Numbered from the stretch's first letter, positions 1 through 8,992 are shown. The stretch: DNA of 23,645 nt from Deltaproteobacteria bacterium (GCA_015233295.1 JADFYC010000013.1:1-23645); one strand, 5' to 3'. Program-made: numbers and translations. Notes: generated from the sequence alone by a model not told the origin.

Positions 1-1
1 G

Positions 2-1246
2 ACCCTGGCCGGGGAGGGTGGTGATGTCGGTAAGCAGATATTTCACGTGGGATGCAACAAACAAGAAGAAGACGACCCGTTGGCTTTGCGTTTTGACCAA
101 ACAGTTCCTTTTGCGCGTCTGCTGGCGGCCAACCCGTTTGATCCTAAAAAACGCACCGGCATCCGGTTGCCCTGGCGGCGGATGGTCGTGGGGCCGGTGT
201 TTCGGGGTGAAAGGCCCCAGAGTGGCCGGTACCGTCAATTCTACCAGTTTGACGCCGATATCGCAGGCACTGAATCTATGTTGGCCGATGCCGAGATCAT
301 AGCCATGATGTATCGGACCATGAAAGCCTTGGGCATCGAACGGTTCTTGATTCGAATCAACAATCGAAAAATCTTGAATGGATTAGCGGACCTGGTCGGT
401 ATTTCAGATGGTCTCGAATTGAGTTCTGTTGATATTACAAAAGAACTTATGCGTATCCTCGATAAGCTCGACAAAATCGGCATTGACCGGGTACTGCAGG
501 AACTGGGCAAAGAACCACATGACGGTTTTGACCCCACCCCGAACCTGAGCAGTGATGGGATCGACAAGATTAAGAAGTACCTGGCCATCTCCGGCAGTAA
601 CCCGGACAAACTCGACCAGTGTCAAAGGGTCTTCTCCGGGATAAAAGTCGCGGAGGAAGGCCTGGAAGAATTGCGGCAAATCACAGATTATCTGGCCGCC
701 ATGGATATTCCGGTGGACCATGTCCAGATAGACTTATCCATTGCCCGGGGGCTGGATTATTACACCGGGCCGGTAATGGAAACTATCTTGTTGGACGCGC
801 CTCACATTGGTAGTGTTTTTTCGGGTGGCCGGTACAATAGTCTGGTCAGCCGCTTCACCGGACAAGAACTACCTGCGGTCGGCGCATCCATAGGAGTCGA
901 TCGGCTGTTCACGGCCCTGGATCATCTAAAGGCTATCGACCGGTCCCAGCAGACGGTAACTGGGGTGATGATCCTGCAACTGGTTCCTCGCCGGGAAGGT
1001 GACTACCTGGCCATGGCCAACGAGTTGCGGGACTTGGGGCTGAACACGGAAGTATGTTTGCTCGACGACACCACCTTCAAAGGACAGTTCAACTTTGCCA
1101 TCAGCCGCGGAGTCAACTTTGTGATCATTTGCGGCAGTGACGAATTTGAAAGGCAATCCGTTCAGATCAAGAACTTAAAGACGCGGGTGCAGACCGAAGT
1201 ATCCCGGACAGGTTTGGCCGAGTATTTTGGAGAGAATAACAGGTAG
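2..1246 (+). CDS. hisS: Histidyl-tRNA synthetase, 5'-truncated by the window edge
   Basis: Class II aminoacyl-tRNA synthetase that charges tRNA-His with histidine in the cytoplasm. The frame is open to the first bases of the window (TLAGEGGDVGKQIF precedes a GTG at 47), so the true start lies upstream and the N-terminal end is missing. Visible motifs are LALRFDQTVPFAR, the motif 2 region GPVFRGERPQSGRYRQFYQF, the HisRS-specific RGLDYYTG, and the motif 3 region FSGGRYNSLVSRF with GASIGVDRLF. The last roughly 100 residues fit the anticodon-binding domain. The 'LRxDxTVPFAR' wording resembles the HisRS branch shared by archaea, eukaryotes and some bacteria more than the E. coli type; this is an impression from motif wording, not a tree. 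The frame ends at TAG. No strong intrinsic terminator follows; a short GACTC/GAGTC hairpin lies at 1315-1328. Confidence 0.93.
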   Translation, partial: TLAGEGGDVGKQIFHVGCNKQEEDDPLALRFDQTVPFARLLAANPFDPKKRTGIRLPWRRMVVGPVFRGERPQSGRYRQFYQFDADIAGTESMLADAEIIAMMYRTMKALGIERFLIRINNRKILNGLADLVGISDGLELSSVDITKELMRILDKLDKIGIDRVLQELGKEPHDGFDPTPNLSSDGIDKIKKYLAISGSNPDKLDQCQRVFSGIKVAEEGLEELRQITDYLAAMDIPVDHVQIDLSIARGLDYYTGPVMETILLDAPHIGSVFSGGRYNSLVSRFTGQELPAVGASIGVDRLFTALDHLKAIDRSQQTVTGVMILQLVPRREGDYLAMANELRDLGLNTEVCLLDDTTFKGQFNFAISRGVNFVIICGSDEFERQSVQIKNLKTRVQTEVSRTGLAEYFGENNR

Positions 1247-1488
1247 TCCGGTTCTTCTTTTCCCTGGCTGGAGTCTGTGCTGGATTGATAACCGGCCGGC
1301 GGTGACGATCAACCGACTCGGACGAGTCCGCTTTCCGGTTGGAGATGGGGGAGCGTTGCCGGGGCAAGCCGAGAAACAAAAGAATTGACAATAAGCTTGT
1401 GTCTGGTTATAGTTAAAGTCCGTGCTTTGGGTCGAGAAGATATCCGATCAGTGATTTAACATAATAAATAACAACGGTTGTCGTGTGC

Positions 1489-1571
1489 TGCCAAAGCTTG
1501 AGGGAATGGTCTTTCGTCCAGACCGGAAAACCCGACCAAGCCCGACCCTGAGGACAGGGCAATAAGCGGCA
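1489..1571 (+). ncRNA. Candidate structured RNA or leader (three-way junction with complementary loops)
   Basis: This is the best content of the 381-bp gene-free gap 1247-1627; the rest shows nothing clear. An outer TGCC (1489-1492) can pair with GGCA (1568-1571). Inside it, GCTTG (1496-1500) pairs with CAAGC (1537-1541), GGG (1502-1504) with CCC (1531-1533), and GGTCT (1508-1512) with AGACC (1520-1524) around a 7-nt loop. A second hairpin pairs CCCT (1546-1549) with AGGG (1556-1559). The two hairpin loops contain GTCC (1516-1519) and GGAC (1552-1555), which are complementary and could form a loop-loop contact. I do not recognise it as a known riboswitch. It lies 57 nt before the 63-aa gene. 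Nesting of short stems can arise by chance, so confidence is modest. Confidence 0.35.
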
Positions 1572-1627
1572 AGAAAATACCTAACTAACATACGGCATTT
1601 AAGTAGCCGGCGAATAGAGAGGGTTCT

Positions 1628-1819
1628 TTGGAGGATAGCACGTCAGTTAAAGACAACGACCTGGCCAAACGGCTTCAAGCTGTGGCCGTAAGTGACCGAA
1701 TTGGTTGCCACCAGGCATTCAAAGTGGCCGAGGAAATGGGCGTCACCCTGGCCGAGACCGGCCGCGTTCTGAATGAGTTGGGCATCAAGATTGTGTCCTG
1801 CCAGTTGGGATGTTTTTAA
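1628..1819 (+). CDS. Small Cys-containing protein (63 aa) preceding a radical SAM gene
   Basis: Function unknown. The start is TTG, with the purine-rich GAGAGGG (about 1617-1623) just upstream as the likely ribosome-binding site. The body IGCHQAFKVAEEMGVT is followed by VLNELGIKI and a C-terminal CQLGCF that ends the protein. The helix-turn-helix-like wording plus a terminal CxxxC recalls short winged-helix-like proteins of anaerobes that end in CQLGxFG; I cannot name a curated family. Here the protein stops right after the Phe, so any normal C-terminal tail is absent. The radical SAM gene begins 6 nt after the stop codon, which suggests co-transcription and possibly a joint function such as metal or redox sensing. 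The lack of an ATG and the short length keep confidence below that of its neighbours. Confidence 0.7.
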   Translation: MEDSTSVKDNDLAKRLQAVAVSDRIGCHQAFKVAEEMGVTLAETGRVLNELGIKIVSCQLGCF

Positions 1820-1825
1820 GCGGCC

Positions 1826-2779
1826 ATGGTAACTCATCGAGACATACGGCATATCTTTGGACCGGTGCCATCGCGCCGGTTGGGCTTGTCCTTGGGTCTT
1901 GACGTCATTCCGGCTAAGACATGCCCATTTGATTGTATTTATTGTCAGATTGGCAAAACAAACCATCACACGACCCGGCCTGACAATTTTGTCACCGCGG
2001 CCGAGTTACTCGAGGAGCTTCGTCTTTTCTTGGACCAGGCCGACTGTAACTTTGACTGCCTGACCTTTTCCGGTTCCGGGGAACCTACCCTGAATTCAGA
2101 ACTGGAAGACATGCTTATCGGGATTCGGCAGCTTACGGACAAGCCTTCTGTTGTGATCACCGGCGGTAGTCTGATGGCTGAGGCGACTGTGCGGCGGGCC
2201 CTGCGTCTGGCCGATGTAGTCATGCCTTCACTGGATTCGGCCGTTCAAGCCACCTTTGAGGCCGTCAACAGACCGGTCCCGGGATTAGTGGTGGCAGAGA
2301 TTATCCGGGGGATGGAAATTTTCCGCTCTGAATTCTCCGGGCAAATGCGATTAGAAGTGCTCTTTGTTAAGGGCTATAACGATCGCCCGGATGAGATTGA
2401 GGCGTTCAAATCGGCCATCGAGCGGATCCAACCGGATACGATTGAGATAAACACCGTCGTCCGCCCTCCAGCCGAGAAGTTTGCCTTAACGGTGTGTTTG
2501 CCTGATTTAGAGCAAATACGAGATGCTTTGGGGCATAAGGCCCGGATTATTGCCGACTTTAAACGACCCGCGACGGTTGCGGCCACCCCGCACCTGGATC
2601 TGGCCATCACCGCGGTGATCAGTCGCCGGCCGGTCACATTGGACGACCTGGTCTCATCTTTAGGCGCCCCGTATTCCGAAGTAGTTGATAATCTAAAAAT
2701 GTTGATAAGTAAGGGCATGGTGCAGCCAACCTATCATGACCAAAAAGAGTATTACACATTAGTCCAAACTTTAACATAA
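1826..2779 (+). CDS. Radical SAM protein, COG0731 type
   Basis: A 317-aa radical SAM enzyme resembling the COG0731 group, often labelled wyosine tRNA-like; its true substrate in bacteria is not established. The N terminus FGPVPSRRLGLSLGLD is characteristic, followed by the cluster motif C33-x3-C37-x2-C40 (CPFDCIYC), which binds the [4Fe-4S] cluster that cleaves S-adenosylmethionine. TFSGSGEPTLN is the GGE-like SAM-binding segment. The C-terminal part (about residues 255-315: VTLDDLVSSLGAPYSEVVDNL and MVQPTYHDQKEYYTL) reads as a winged-helix domain. The ATG lies 6 nt downstream of the 63-aa gene, so translation is probably coupled. The stop codon overlaps the left end of a palindromic repeat element. 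Confidence 0.88.
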   Translation: MVTHRDIRHIFGPVPSRRLGLSLGLDVIPAKTCPFDCIYCQIGKTNHHTTRPDNFVTAAELLEELRLFLDQADCNFDCLTFSGSGEPTLNSELEDMLIGIRQLTDKPSVVITGGSLMAEATVRRALRLADVVMPSLDSAVQATFEAVNRPVPGLVVAEIIRGMEIFRSEFSGQMRLEVLFVKGYNDRPDEIEAFKSAIERIQPDTIEINTVVRPPAEKFALTVCLPDLEQIRDALGHKARIIADFKRPATVAATPHLDLAITAVISRRPVTLDDLVSSLGAPYSEVVDNLKMLISKGMVQPTYHDQKEYYTLVQTLT

Positions 2780-2891
2780 AAGCATAACGCCCAGGGAAGG
2801 AGAGAGCGCAGAGGTTTTTGACTATTCCCAATATCACTCAAAAATTTCTGTGTCCTCACGCTTTTCTCTACGTTCTCCGGGTTATGCTTTT
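2778..2891. repeat. 114-bp palindromic intergenic element (MITE/REP-like)
   Basis: Perfect 11-bp terminal inverted repeats AAAAGCATAAC (2778-2788) and GTTATGCTTTT (2881-2891) enclose further imperfect complementarity: GAGAGCGCAGAGG against CCTCACGCTTTTCTC, and an inner TTTTTGA against TCAAAAA. The whole unit could fold into one long hairpin. The 'cgcagag' wording is typical of dispersed palindromic repeats in many bacterial genomes. It has no coding capacity and its left arm includes the last bases of the radical SAM stop codon. Copy number in the genome cannot be judged here. Confidence 0.7.
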
Positions 2892-2910
2892 TCTATAATG
2901 CTAGAGTTCG

Positions 2911-2948
2911 GCATCGCACATGCCCCAACCTTGGGATGCTGTTTTTTT
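2911..2948 (+). terminator. Probable intrinsic terminator after the radical SAM gene
   Basis: CCCAA (2924-2928) pairs with TTGGG (2931-2935), and CAT (2919-2921) with ATG (2936-2938) across a 2-nt bulge. After three more bases comes a run of seven T (2942-2948). An alternative outer pairing is GCATC (2911-2915) with GATGC (2935-2939). It separates the radical SAM transcript from the activase gene. Confidence 0.55.
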
Positions 2949-2974
2949 GTTAACCTTCTCCAAAGGAATGGTGC

Positions 2975-3002
2975 GTGACCGGTTACAGCATCCCGGTATA
3001 GT
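2975..3002 (+). promoter_or_regulatory. Candidate sigma-70-type promoter for the activase gene
   Basis: GTGACC (2975-2980) and TATAGT (2997-3002) are separated by 16 nt. The -10 matches the consensus at 5 of 6 positions and the -35 at 4 of 6. It lies just downstream of the probable terminator and 37 nt before the activase start codon. Confidence 0.4.
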
Positions 3003-3038
3003 TGAAAATATATAACAAAAATAAGGGTTTTTGCTAAA

Positions 3039-6000
3039 ATGGTTAGTCAGGTCGATAGACGAACAGGCAAGGAGGAATATTCCCCCAAATATTACCTGGG
3101 GGTGGACGTGGGTTCGGTCAGCGTCAACACCGTTTTGATTGATCGTAACCGCGAGGTGCTGTGGGACGACTACACCAGAACTCACGGACAGCCTTTAGAG
3201 ACTGCTTTAAAGGTTTTATCACGTCTACTTTCCGAATACCCGGCGGAGTTGATCAGTGCTCCGGCCGTTACCGGCACTGCCGGGAAGACACTGGCCGATT
3301 TGTTAGGCGGCGTATTTATCAATGAAATCATTGTCCACGCCAAGGCCGTCTCACTTTTTCATCCCGAGGCCAGAACCATCATTGAAATGGGCGGTGAGGA
3401 TTCCAAACTTATTTTGGTCAAACCCGGTGAATTGAATGAGTTGGAAATAGAAGACTTCGTCATGAACACCATGTGCGCCGCCGGAACGGGTTCATTCCTG
3501 GATCAACAGGCGCACCGCCTGGGTTTTACCATTGAGGAATTCAGTCAACTGGCTCTTAAGTCGGAGCGCCCCCCCCGAATTGCCGGCCGGTGCAGCGTTT
3601 TTGCCAAGACGGACATGATTCATCTCCAGCAGGAGGCTACCCCGGATTTCGATATCGTGGCCGGCTTATGCTTCTCCATGGTCCGGAATCTCAAAAGTAA
3701 TATCGCGAAAGGAAAGGGTATTGCCGTCCCGGTGGTCTTCCAGGGTGGCGTCGCGGCCAACCTGGGCGTACGAAGGGCTTTCCGGGAAATCATGCAGCTT
3801 CAAGAAAGTGATTTGATTATCCCTAAGTATTTTCTGTCCATGGGCGCCATTGGAGCGGTGCTGGTAAATCTGGAAACCAAAGCCGGCGTGGCTCCTTTTC
3901 CGGGTTTAGCCCAACTGGAGAGTTACTTAACCCGACACCGGCCGGAAGCCAGCCGCCTCCCGAGACTGGTGATTGCCCAGAGTCGTCTGGTGACTACGGC
4001 GGTGGGGGAAAAGGATAGGGTCGAGTTACCGGAAGATCGGGTCATTGACGCTTATTTGGGCGTAGACGTAGGCTCGATCAGCACCAATGTGGTAGTTATT
4101 GATGCCCAACGGCGGGTTCTCTCAAAGCAGTATTTGATGACGGCCGGCCGGCCGTTGGAGGCAGTTAAGGAAGGGTTGCTCCGGGCCGGTGAAGAGCTGG
4201 GTGACCGGGTGAGAATCCTCGGTGTGGGCACGACCGGATCAGGCCGGTACCTCACTGGAGACTTCATCGGAGCGGACATCGCCCGCAACGAGATCACGGC
4301 TCAAGCTACCGCCGCGGCCGCCATAAATCCCGACGTGGATACTATATTTGAAATTGGAGGACAGGATTCCAAATACATTAGCCTGAAGAACGGCGCCATT
4401 GTAGATTTCATGATGAATAAAGTATGCGCCGCGGGAACGGGTTCATTCCTGGAGGAACAAGCGGAAAAGCTTGGAATTTCAATTAAGAACGAGTTTGGCC
4501 GACTGGCCCTGTCGTCCGCCCAACCCATTCGTATGGGTGAACGATGCACCGTGTTTATGGAATCCGATCTGGTTCATCATCAGCAACGGGGTATCCCCAA
4601 AGAAGACCTGGTGGCGGGATTAAGTTATTCGATTGTCCAGAATTATATAAACAAAGTGGTTGAGGATCGAAAAATCGGTGACAACATTTTTTATCAGGGA
4701 GCAACCGCGGCTAATGCCGGTATCGTGGCGGCATTCGAACAAGTGACGGGTAAAAAAATAACCGTTCCCGACCACCATGATGTCACCGGCGCCATTGGCG
4801 TGGCCCTATTGGCTATGAAAGAGCGGACATGGGAAACAAGCAAATTTAAGGGCTTCCAACTATCCGGTACCTCTTACCAGATAACTCCTTTTGAATGCAA
4901 AGGATGCCCCAATCAATGTGAAATTCGCCAGGTGAATATTCAGGGTGAGCGGCCGCTCTATTATGGCTCTCGATGCGACAAATACGATATCGACCATAAG
5001 AAAAAACGCTTTGAGCACATTCCGGACCTGTTCGCCGAGCGAGAAAAGCACCTTATCGGGCCGCCTCCGGACACAGGCCGGACATATCGACGTGGCCGGA
5101 TCGGTCTGCCCCGGGCTATGTTTTTTCATGAGTTAATGCCTTTCTTCCGCTCCTTTTTCGATGAGTTGGATTTTGAAGTAATTATTTCCGACCGGACCAA
5201 CAAGAGCATCATCCAAAAGGGCATAGAAGTGATGGTCACGGAGCCATGTTTCCCGATAAAAGTGGCCCATGGCCATCTCCGGAGCTTGATTGATAAAGGT
5301 GTGACCACCATTTTTCTGCCCTCGATTATCAACATTAAGCATCAGGATCAGCGAATACAGCAGGGGGTGGTCTGCCCCTATGTCCAAAGTTTGGCTTATA
5401 CCGTCCACTCGGCCATCAGATTTGAAGCCTCCGGCGTACGCCTGGTGCAACCGGTGCTGCACTTTGGTGACGGTGAAAAGATACTAAAAAAAGGGCTTTA
5501 TGAATTGGGCCAACAATTAGGCGTGGATAAGGGCGAAATCAACCACGCTTATCTCCGCGGGATTAAGGCCCAGGACGATTTTAATGCCACCCTGCAGGAG
5601 CGGGGCCGTCAAATATTATCCCAGCTCAAACCCGATGACGTGGCCATGGTCGTGGTCAGCCGGCCCTACAACGGGTGTGATCCTGGAATTAATCTGGGCC
5701 TCCCGGCGAAGCTGAAAGGCTTGGGCATCCAGGCCATTCCGATGGATTTTCTGCCCCTGGATGAAGTGGGTGAAGATATTTCATTTCTCCACAATATGTA
5801 TTGGCGGTACGGACAAAAGATCCTGTCCGCGGCCAGACATATCAAGGATGATAACCGCATTTACGGCCTTTACATAACCAACTTCGCCTGTGGCCCGGAT
5901 TCCTTTATCCAACATTTCTTCCGGGAGGAACTGGGCGGGAAACCCTACCTCGAGATAGAAATAGATGAACACAGCGCTGATGTCGGGGCGATTACTCGAT

Positions 6001-7280
6001 TGGAAGCCTTCCTCGACAGCCTGAAAAATGTGATCAACGCGCCGGCTCCAAAGGTAAAAAAAGCATTACGCTTGTTGACCACAAAAGAGCCTCGCCGGAT
6101 GTTTCTCCCACCCATGACGGATGGGTCCTACGCGGTGGCCGCGGCTTTTCAGGCTTGCGGCGTCGAGGCGGTGGTGTTGCCTGATTCTGATGAAGATACG
6201 TTGGTTCTGGGCCGGAAATTATCGTCCGGCAAAGAGTGCTACCCCCTGGTGCTGACTACCGGAGATATGGCCAAGATGGTCAATCGGCCGGATTTCGAGC
6301 CTGATCGGGCCGCTTTTTTCATGCCTTCGGGTACCGGTCCCTGCCGGTTTGGTCAGTATCACCGATATCAGCGCATGGTTTTGGATGATTTGGGATACCC
6401 GAATGTTCCCATTTTCGCCCCAAATCAAAATGAAAAGTTCTGGGATGAGTTGGGAATCATAGGTAATGATTTCAGCCGCCTGGGATGGCAAGGCGTGGTC
6501 GCTGTGGACCTTCTGGAGAAAAGACTTAGAGGAACTCGACCCTACGAGGCTGAACCCGGAACCGCCGATAAAGTTTATGTAGAGTGTTTGGACGATATTT
6601 GCGAGACTATCCGGACGCGCAGTGACATTCCGACGGCACTGACTCGAAGTAAAGATCGGTTCATCCGAGTTCCCCTCAATCGGAATGGCGGCAAACCGGT
6701 TATTGGCCTGGTGGGGGAGATTTACACCCGAGCCAATCGATTCTCCAATGAAAACATTGTGCGAGAGATCGAACGGTTGGGCGGTGAGGTGTGGATGCCG
6801 CCCATCTCGGAGTGGATTCTATACAGCAACCACACGGCCATCGCTACAGCCAAAAAATATAATAATTATGGTTCATTACTGAAGCTTTTCCTGACCAATC
6901 GAGTTCAGTCCAAGGACGAACACTTGCTGACTCGGACATTTAACGGAAATATGAAGAACGGTAAAGAGCCGCCGATTACCGAAACCATTGATCGAGCCGC
7001 GTCCTACCTTCACCCTTCCTTCGAAGGTGAAGCGATCTTAAGCATTGGAAAGTCAATTGACTTTATTTCAAAAGGGGTTTGCGGGTTGGTCAATGTGATT
7101 CCATTTACCTGTATGCCCGGGACCATCGTTAACGCCTTGATGAAGCGGCTTCGGGAAGACCACAACAACATCCCCTACTTGAATATGGCTTATGATGGCC
7201 AGGAACAGACCAACACTCGAACCCGTCTGGAGGCTTTTATGTACCAGGTCAGCCGATATAAAGAAACGTCAGGCAACTAA
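3039..7280 (+). CDS. Giant acyl-CoA dehydratase activase-like protein with duplicated ASKHA domain
   Basis: A 1413-aa protein of the BadF/BadG/BcrA/BcrD and HgdC-like family. Relatives are ATP-driven [4Fe-4S] activases that inject an electron into 2-hydroxyacyl-CoA dehydratases or benzoyl-CoA reductases; the role of the giant fused form is not established. Module 1 (about residues 19-280) has YLGVDVGSVSVN, EMGGEDSKLI, C146 in CAAGTGSF and C185 in GRCSVFAKTD. Module 2 (about 338-600) repeats this with YLGVDVGSISTN, EIGGQDSKYI, C463 and C503. Such cysteines normally hold one cluster between two subunits, so the fusion may form an internal dimer. Next come a Cys-rich segment (CKGCPNQC, about 618), a DUF2229-like region (from about 684, PRAMFFHE), and a C-terminal HgdB-like region (CYPLVLTTGDM, GPCRFGQY, FTCMPGTIVNAL). 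AAGGG lies 11 nt before the ATG. No separate dehydratase gene is adjacent. Confidence 0.92.
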   Translation: MVSQVDRRTGKEEYSPKYYLGVDVGSVSVNTVLIDRNREVLWDDYTRTHGQPLETALKVLSRLLSEYPAELISAPAVTGTAGKTLADLLGGVFINEIIVHAKAVSLFHPEARTIIEMGGEDSKLILVKPGELNELEIEDFVMNTMCAAGTGSFLDQQAHRLGFTIEEFSQLALKSERPPRIAGRCSVFAKTDMIHLQQEATPDFDIVAGLCFSMVRNLKSNIAKGKGIAVPVVFQGGVAANLGVRRAFREIMQLQESDLIIPKYFLSMGAIGAVLVNLETKAGVAPFPGLAQLESYLTRHRPEASRLPRLVIAQSRLVTTAVGEKDRVELPEDRVIDAYLGVDVGSISTNVVVIDAQRRVLSKQYLMTAGRPLEAVKEGLLRAGEELGDRVRILGVGTTGSGRYLTGDFIGADIARNEITAQATAAAAINPDVDTIFEIGGQDSKYISLKNGAIVDFMMNKVCAAGTGSFLEEQAEKLGISIKNEFGRLALSSAQPIRMGERCTVFMESDLVHHQQRGIPKEDLVAGLSYSIVQNYINKVVEDRKIGDNIFYQGATAANAGIVAAFEQVTGKKITVPDHHDVTGAIGVALLAMKERTWETSKFKGFQLSGTSYQITPFECKGCPNQCEIRQVNIQGERPLYYGSRCDKYDIDHKKKRFEHIPDLFAEREKHLIGPPPDTGRTYRRGRIGLPRAMFFHELMPFFRSFFDELDFEVIISDRTNKSIIQKGIEVMVTEPCFPIKVAHGHLRSLIDKGVTTIFLPSIINIKHQDQRIQQGVVCPYVQSLAYTVHSAIRFEASGVRLVQPVLHFGDGEKILKKGLYELGQQLGVDKGEINHAYLRGIKAQDDFNATLQERGRQILSQLKPDDVAMVVVSRPYNGCDPGINLGLPAKLKGLGIQAIPMDFLPLDEVGEDISFLHNMYWRYGQKILSAARHIKDDNRIYGLYITNFACGPDSFIQHFFREELGGKPYLEIEIDEHSADVGAITRLEAFLDSLKNVINAPAPKVKKALRLLTTKEPRRMFLPPMTDGSYAVAAAFQACGVEAVVLPDSDEDTLVLGRKLSSGKECYPLVLTTGDMAKMVNRPDFEPDRAAFFMPSGTGPCRFGQYHRYQRMVLDDLGYPNVPIFAPNQNEKFWDELGIIGNDFSRLGWQGVVAVDLLEKRLRGTRPYEAEPGTADKVYVECLDDICETIRTRSDIPTALTRSKDRFIRVPLNRNGGKPVIGLVGEIYTRANRFSNENIVREIERLGGEVWMPPISEWILYSNHTAIATAKKYNNYGSLLKLFLTNRVQSKDEHLLTRTFNGNMKNGKEPPITETIDRAASYLHPSFEGEAILSIGKSIDFISKGVCGLVNVIPFTCMPGTIVNALMKRLREDHNNIPYLNMAYDGQEQTNTRTRLEAFMYQVSRYKETSGN

Positions 7281-7447
7281 CGGTAGGCCTTCAGTTTCAA
7301 CTTATTGACCACGACGGCGGCCTTAAACAACTTTGGCCGACTCAATTTGACATGCGAGCCCACTGAGGGCGTTTAAGTCTATTTGATGACATGAAGGAGC
7401 CGTAAGCCGTCGGTGTCGGATCATGAAGAGGAGTGCCTAATTATCTG

Positions 7448-8977
7448 ATGGGCAGAAAAATACTAATCAATGCAGTAGATCCCGAAGAATTCCGTGTAGC
7501 CATTGTTGAAGATGGTATTCTGCAAGAGTTCTATATTGAGAGCAATACTCGGGAACTGTCCCGGGGGAATATCTATAAGGCAATTGTGGCTAATGTCGAA
7601 CCCAGTCTTCAGGCAGTTTTTGTGGACTTTGGGGAAGCGCGAAACGGATTCCTGCAGATCAATGAAATTCACCCTGAATACTTTCAGATTGATGTCAAAC
7701 CAAACAAAAAGCCGGATCAGCTCCGCATCCAAGATGTGATTAAACGCGGCCAGGAAATACTGGTTCAGGTGACTAAAGAAGAATCCGAACGAAAAGGGGC
7801 GGCCCTGACCACCTACTTATCCATGCCGGGGCGCTACATTGTTTTGATGCCCGGTCGCAAACAGGTCGGGGTCTCGCGAAAAATAGAAGATGAGGCCGAA
7901 CGCCAGCGGTTAAAGGAAATCTGCAATGACATGAATCTGCCTCCGGATATAGGATGTATCATCAGAACTGCCGGGATGGGGCAGACCAAACGAGAGCTAA
8001 AAAAAGATCTAAGTTACATGCTTCGGCTCTGGTCAAACCTGAAAACACGAGCTCGAGAAGACAAAGCGCCGTGCCTGATTTACAAAGATGAAGACCTGGG
8101 CATCCGGACCATCAGGGATTACTTCACCCCGGATACGCAGGAAATCCTTATAGATAATAAGGAGACGTACCAACGGCTTAAGGAATTCATGGGGGTTATT
8201 TCCCCGGTCTTCACGCGGAAGCTTCGATTAAACAAGGACGACAAGCCTGTTTTTGCCAAATATCACCTGGAAGAACAGATCGAAGAAATTTACCAAAAGC
8301 AAATCCGACTGTCGTCCGGCGGTTTCATCCTCATTGAACCCACCGAAGCCCTGGTCACGGTTGACGTCAATTCCGGGAAACATAAGAACGAAAAAGACAT
8401 GGAAGGGACCGCGTTCAAGGCGAATATGGAAGCAGCCGGAGAAATCGCCCGGCAACTCCGCTTGCGTGACCTGGGTGGGTTGATTGTGATTGACTTCATC
8501 GACATGAAGGATCCAAAACACAACACCGAAGTCGTTAAGGAATTAAAGAACCATTTGAAAAAGGATAAGGCCCGGACAACGGTAGGCAAAATCAGTAAGT
8601 TCGGATTACTGGAACTGGGCCGGCAGCATATCAGACCGGCTATCCAGAGAGGCGCATACATTCCCTGCGCCCAATGTCAGGGCCTGGGTATTGTCAAATC
8701 CCCGGAAGCCGCGGCTCTGGCTTCATTGCGAAAGTTAGTCATCCGGGCGGCCAAGGGTGATCTAAAAATGATTAAGGCCGTGTTCCATCACGGTGTGGCC
8801 TCTTACCTGCTAAACCAAAAACGTTCCTGTTTGGCCGAGTTGGAAGAAAAACATAAACTGTCCATCATGATTGAAGGTGACGCCGGCATCCTACCCGAAG
8901 AAGGGGATATAGTTTTCATTAAGAGAGACGCCTGCCCGAGTGAACCCAATCTCACGCCGGCCGGTTTGGAATTGTGA
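7448..8977 (+). CDS. rng: Ribonuclease G/E family endoribonuclease
   Basis: A single-strand-specific endoribonuclease for rRNA and mRNA processing. Starting at ATG 7448 the protein (MGRKILINAVDPEEFRVAI) aligns with the usual RNase G start, so I prefer it to a GTG at 7433, whose Shine-Dalgarno-like AGGAG would overlap the codon; AGGAG to ATG is 14 nt, which is long. The S1-like region follows (NIYKAIVANVEPSLQAVFVDFG). Catalytic aspartates are D306 in TVDVNSGK and D349 in GGLIVIDFIDM, 43 residues apart as in E. coli RNase E. The zinc-link motif is CAQCQGLG. The length of about 509 aa fits RNase G, without the long RNase E scaffold tail. A five-codon ORF (7423-7440, MKRSA) covers the ribosome-binding region. 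Gap 7281-7447 shows nothing else. Confidence 0.94.
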   Translation: MGRKILINAVDPEEFRVAIVEDGILQEFYIESNTRELSRGNIYKAIVANVEPSLQAVFVDFGEARNGFLQINEIHPEYFQIDVKPNKKPDQLRIQDVIKRGQEILVQVTKEESERKGAALTTYLSMPGRYIVLMPGRKQVGVSRKIEDEAERQRLKEICNDMNLPPDIGCIIRTAGMGQTKRELKKDLSYMLRLWSNLKTRAREDKAPCLIYKDEDLGIRTIRDYFTPDTQEILIDNKETYQRLKEFMGVISPVFTRKLRLNKDDKPVFAKYHLEEQIEEIYQKQIRLSSGGFILIEPTEALVTVDVNSGKHKNEKDMEGTAFKANMEAAGEIARQLRLRDLGGLIVIDFIDMKDPKHNTEVVKELKNHLKKDKARTTVGKISKFGLLELGRQHIRPAIQRGAYIPCAQCQGLGIVKSPEAAALASLRKLVIRAAKGDLKMIKAVFHHGVASYLLNQKRSCLAELEEKHKLSIMIEGDAGILPEEGDIVFIKRDACPSEPNLTPAGLEL

Positions 8978-8992
8978 CCTGGTGAAGAGCAT

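Noticed and set aside
1315..1328. Terminator after hisS
   Set aside because: The 5-bp GACTC/GAGTC hairpin has no T-tract behind it.
7423..7440. Regulatory leader peptide (MKRSA) before RNase G
   Set aside because: Five codons with no ribosome-binding site of their own at proper spacing; chance is the simpler explanation.
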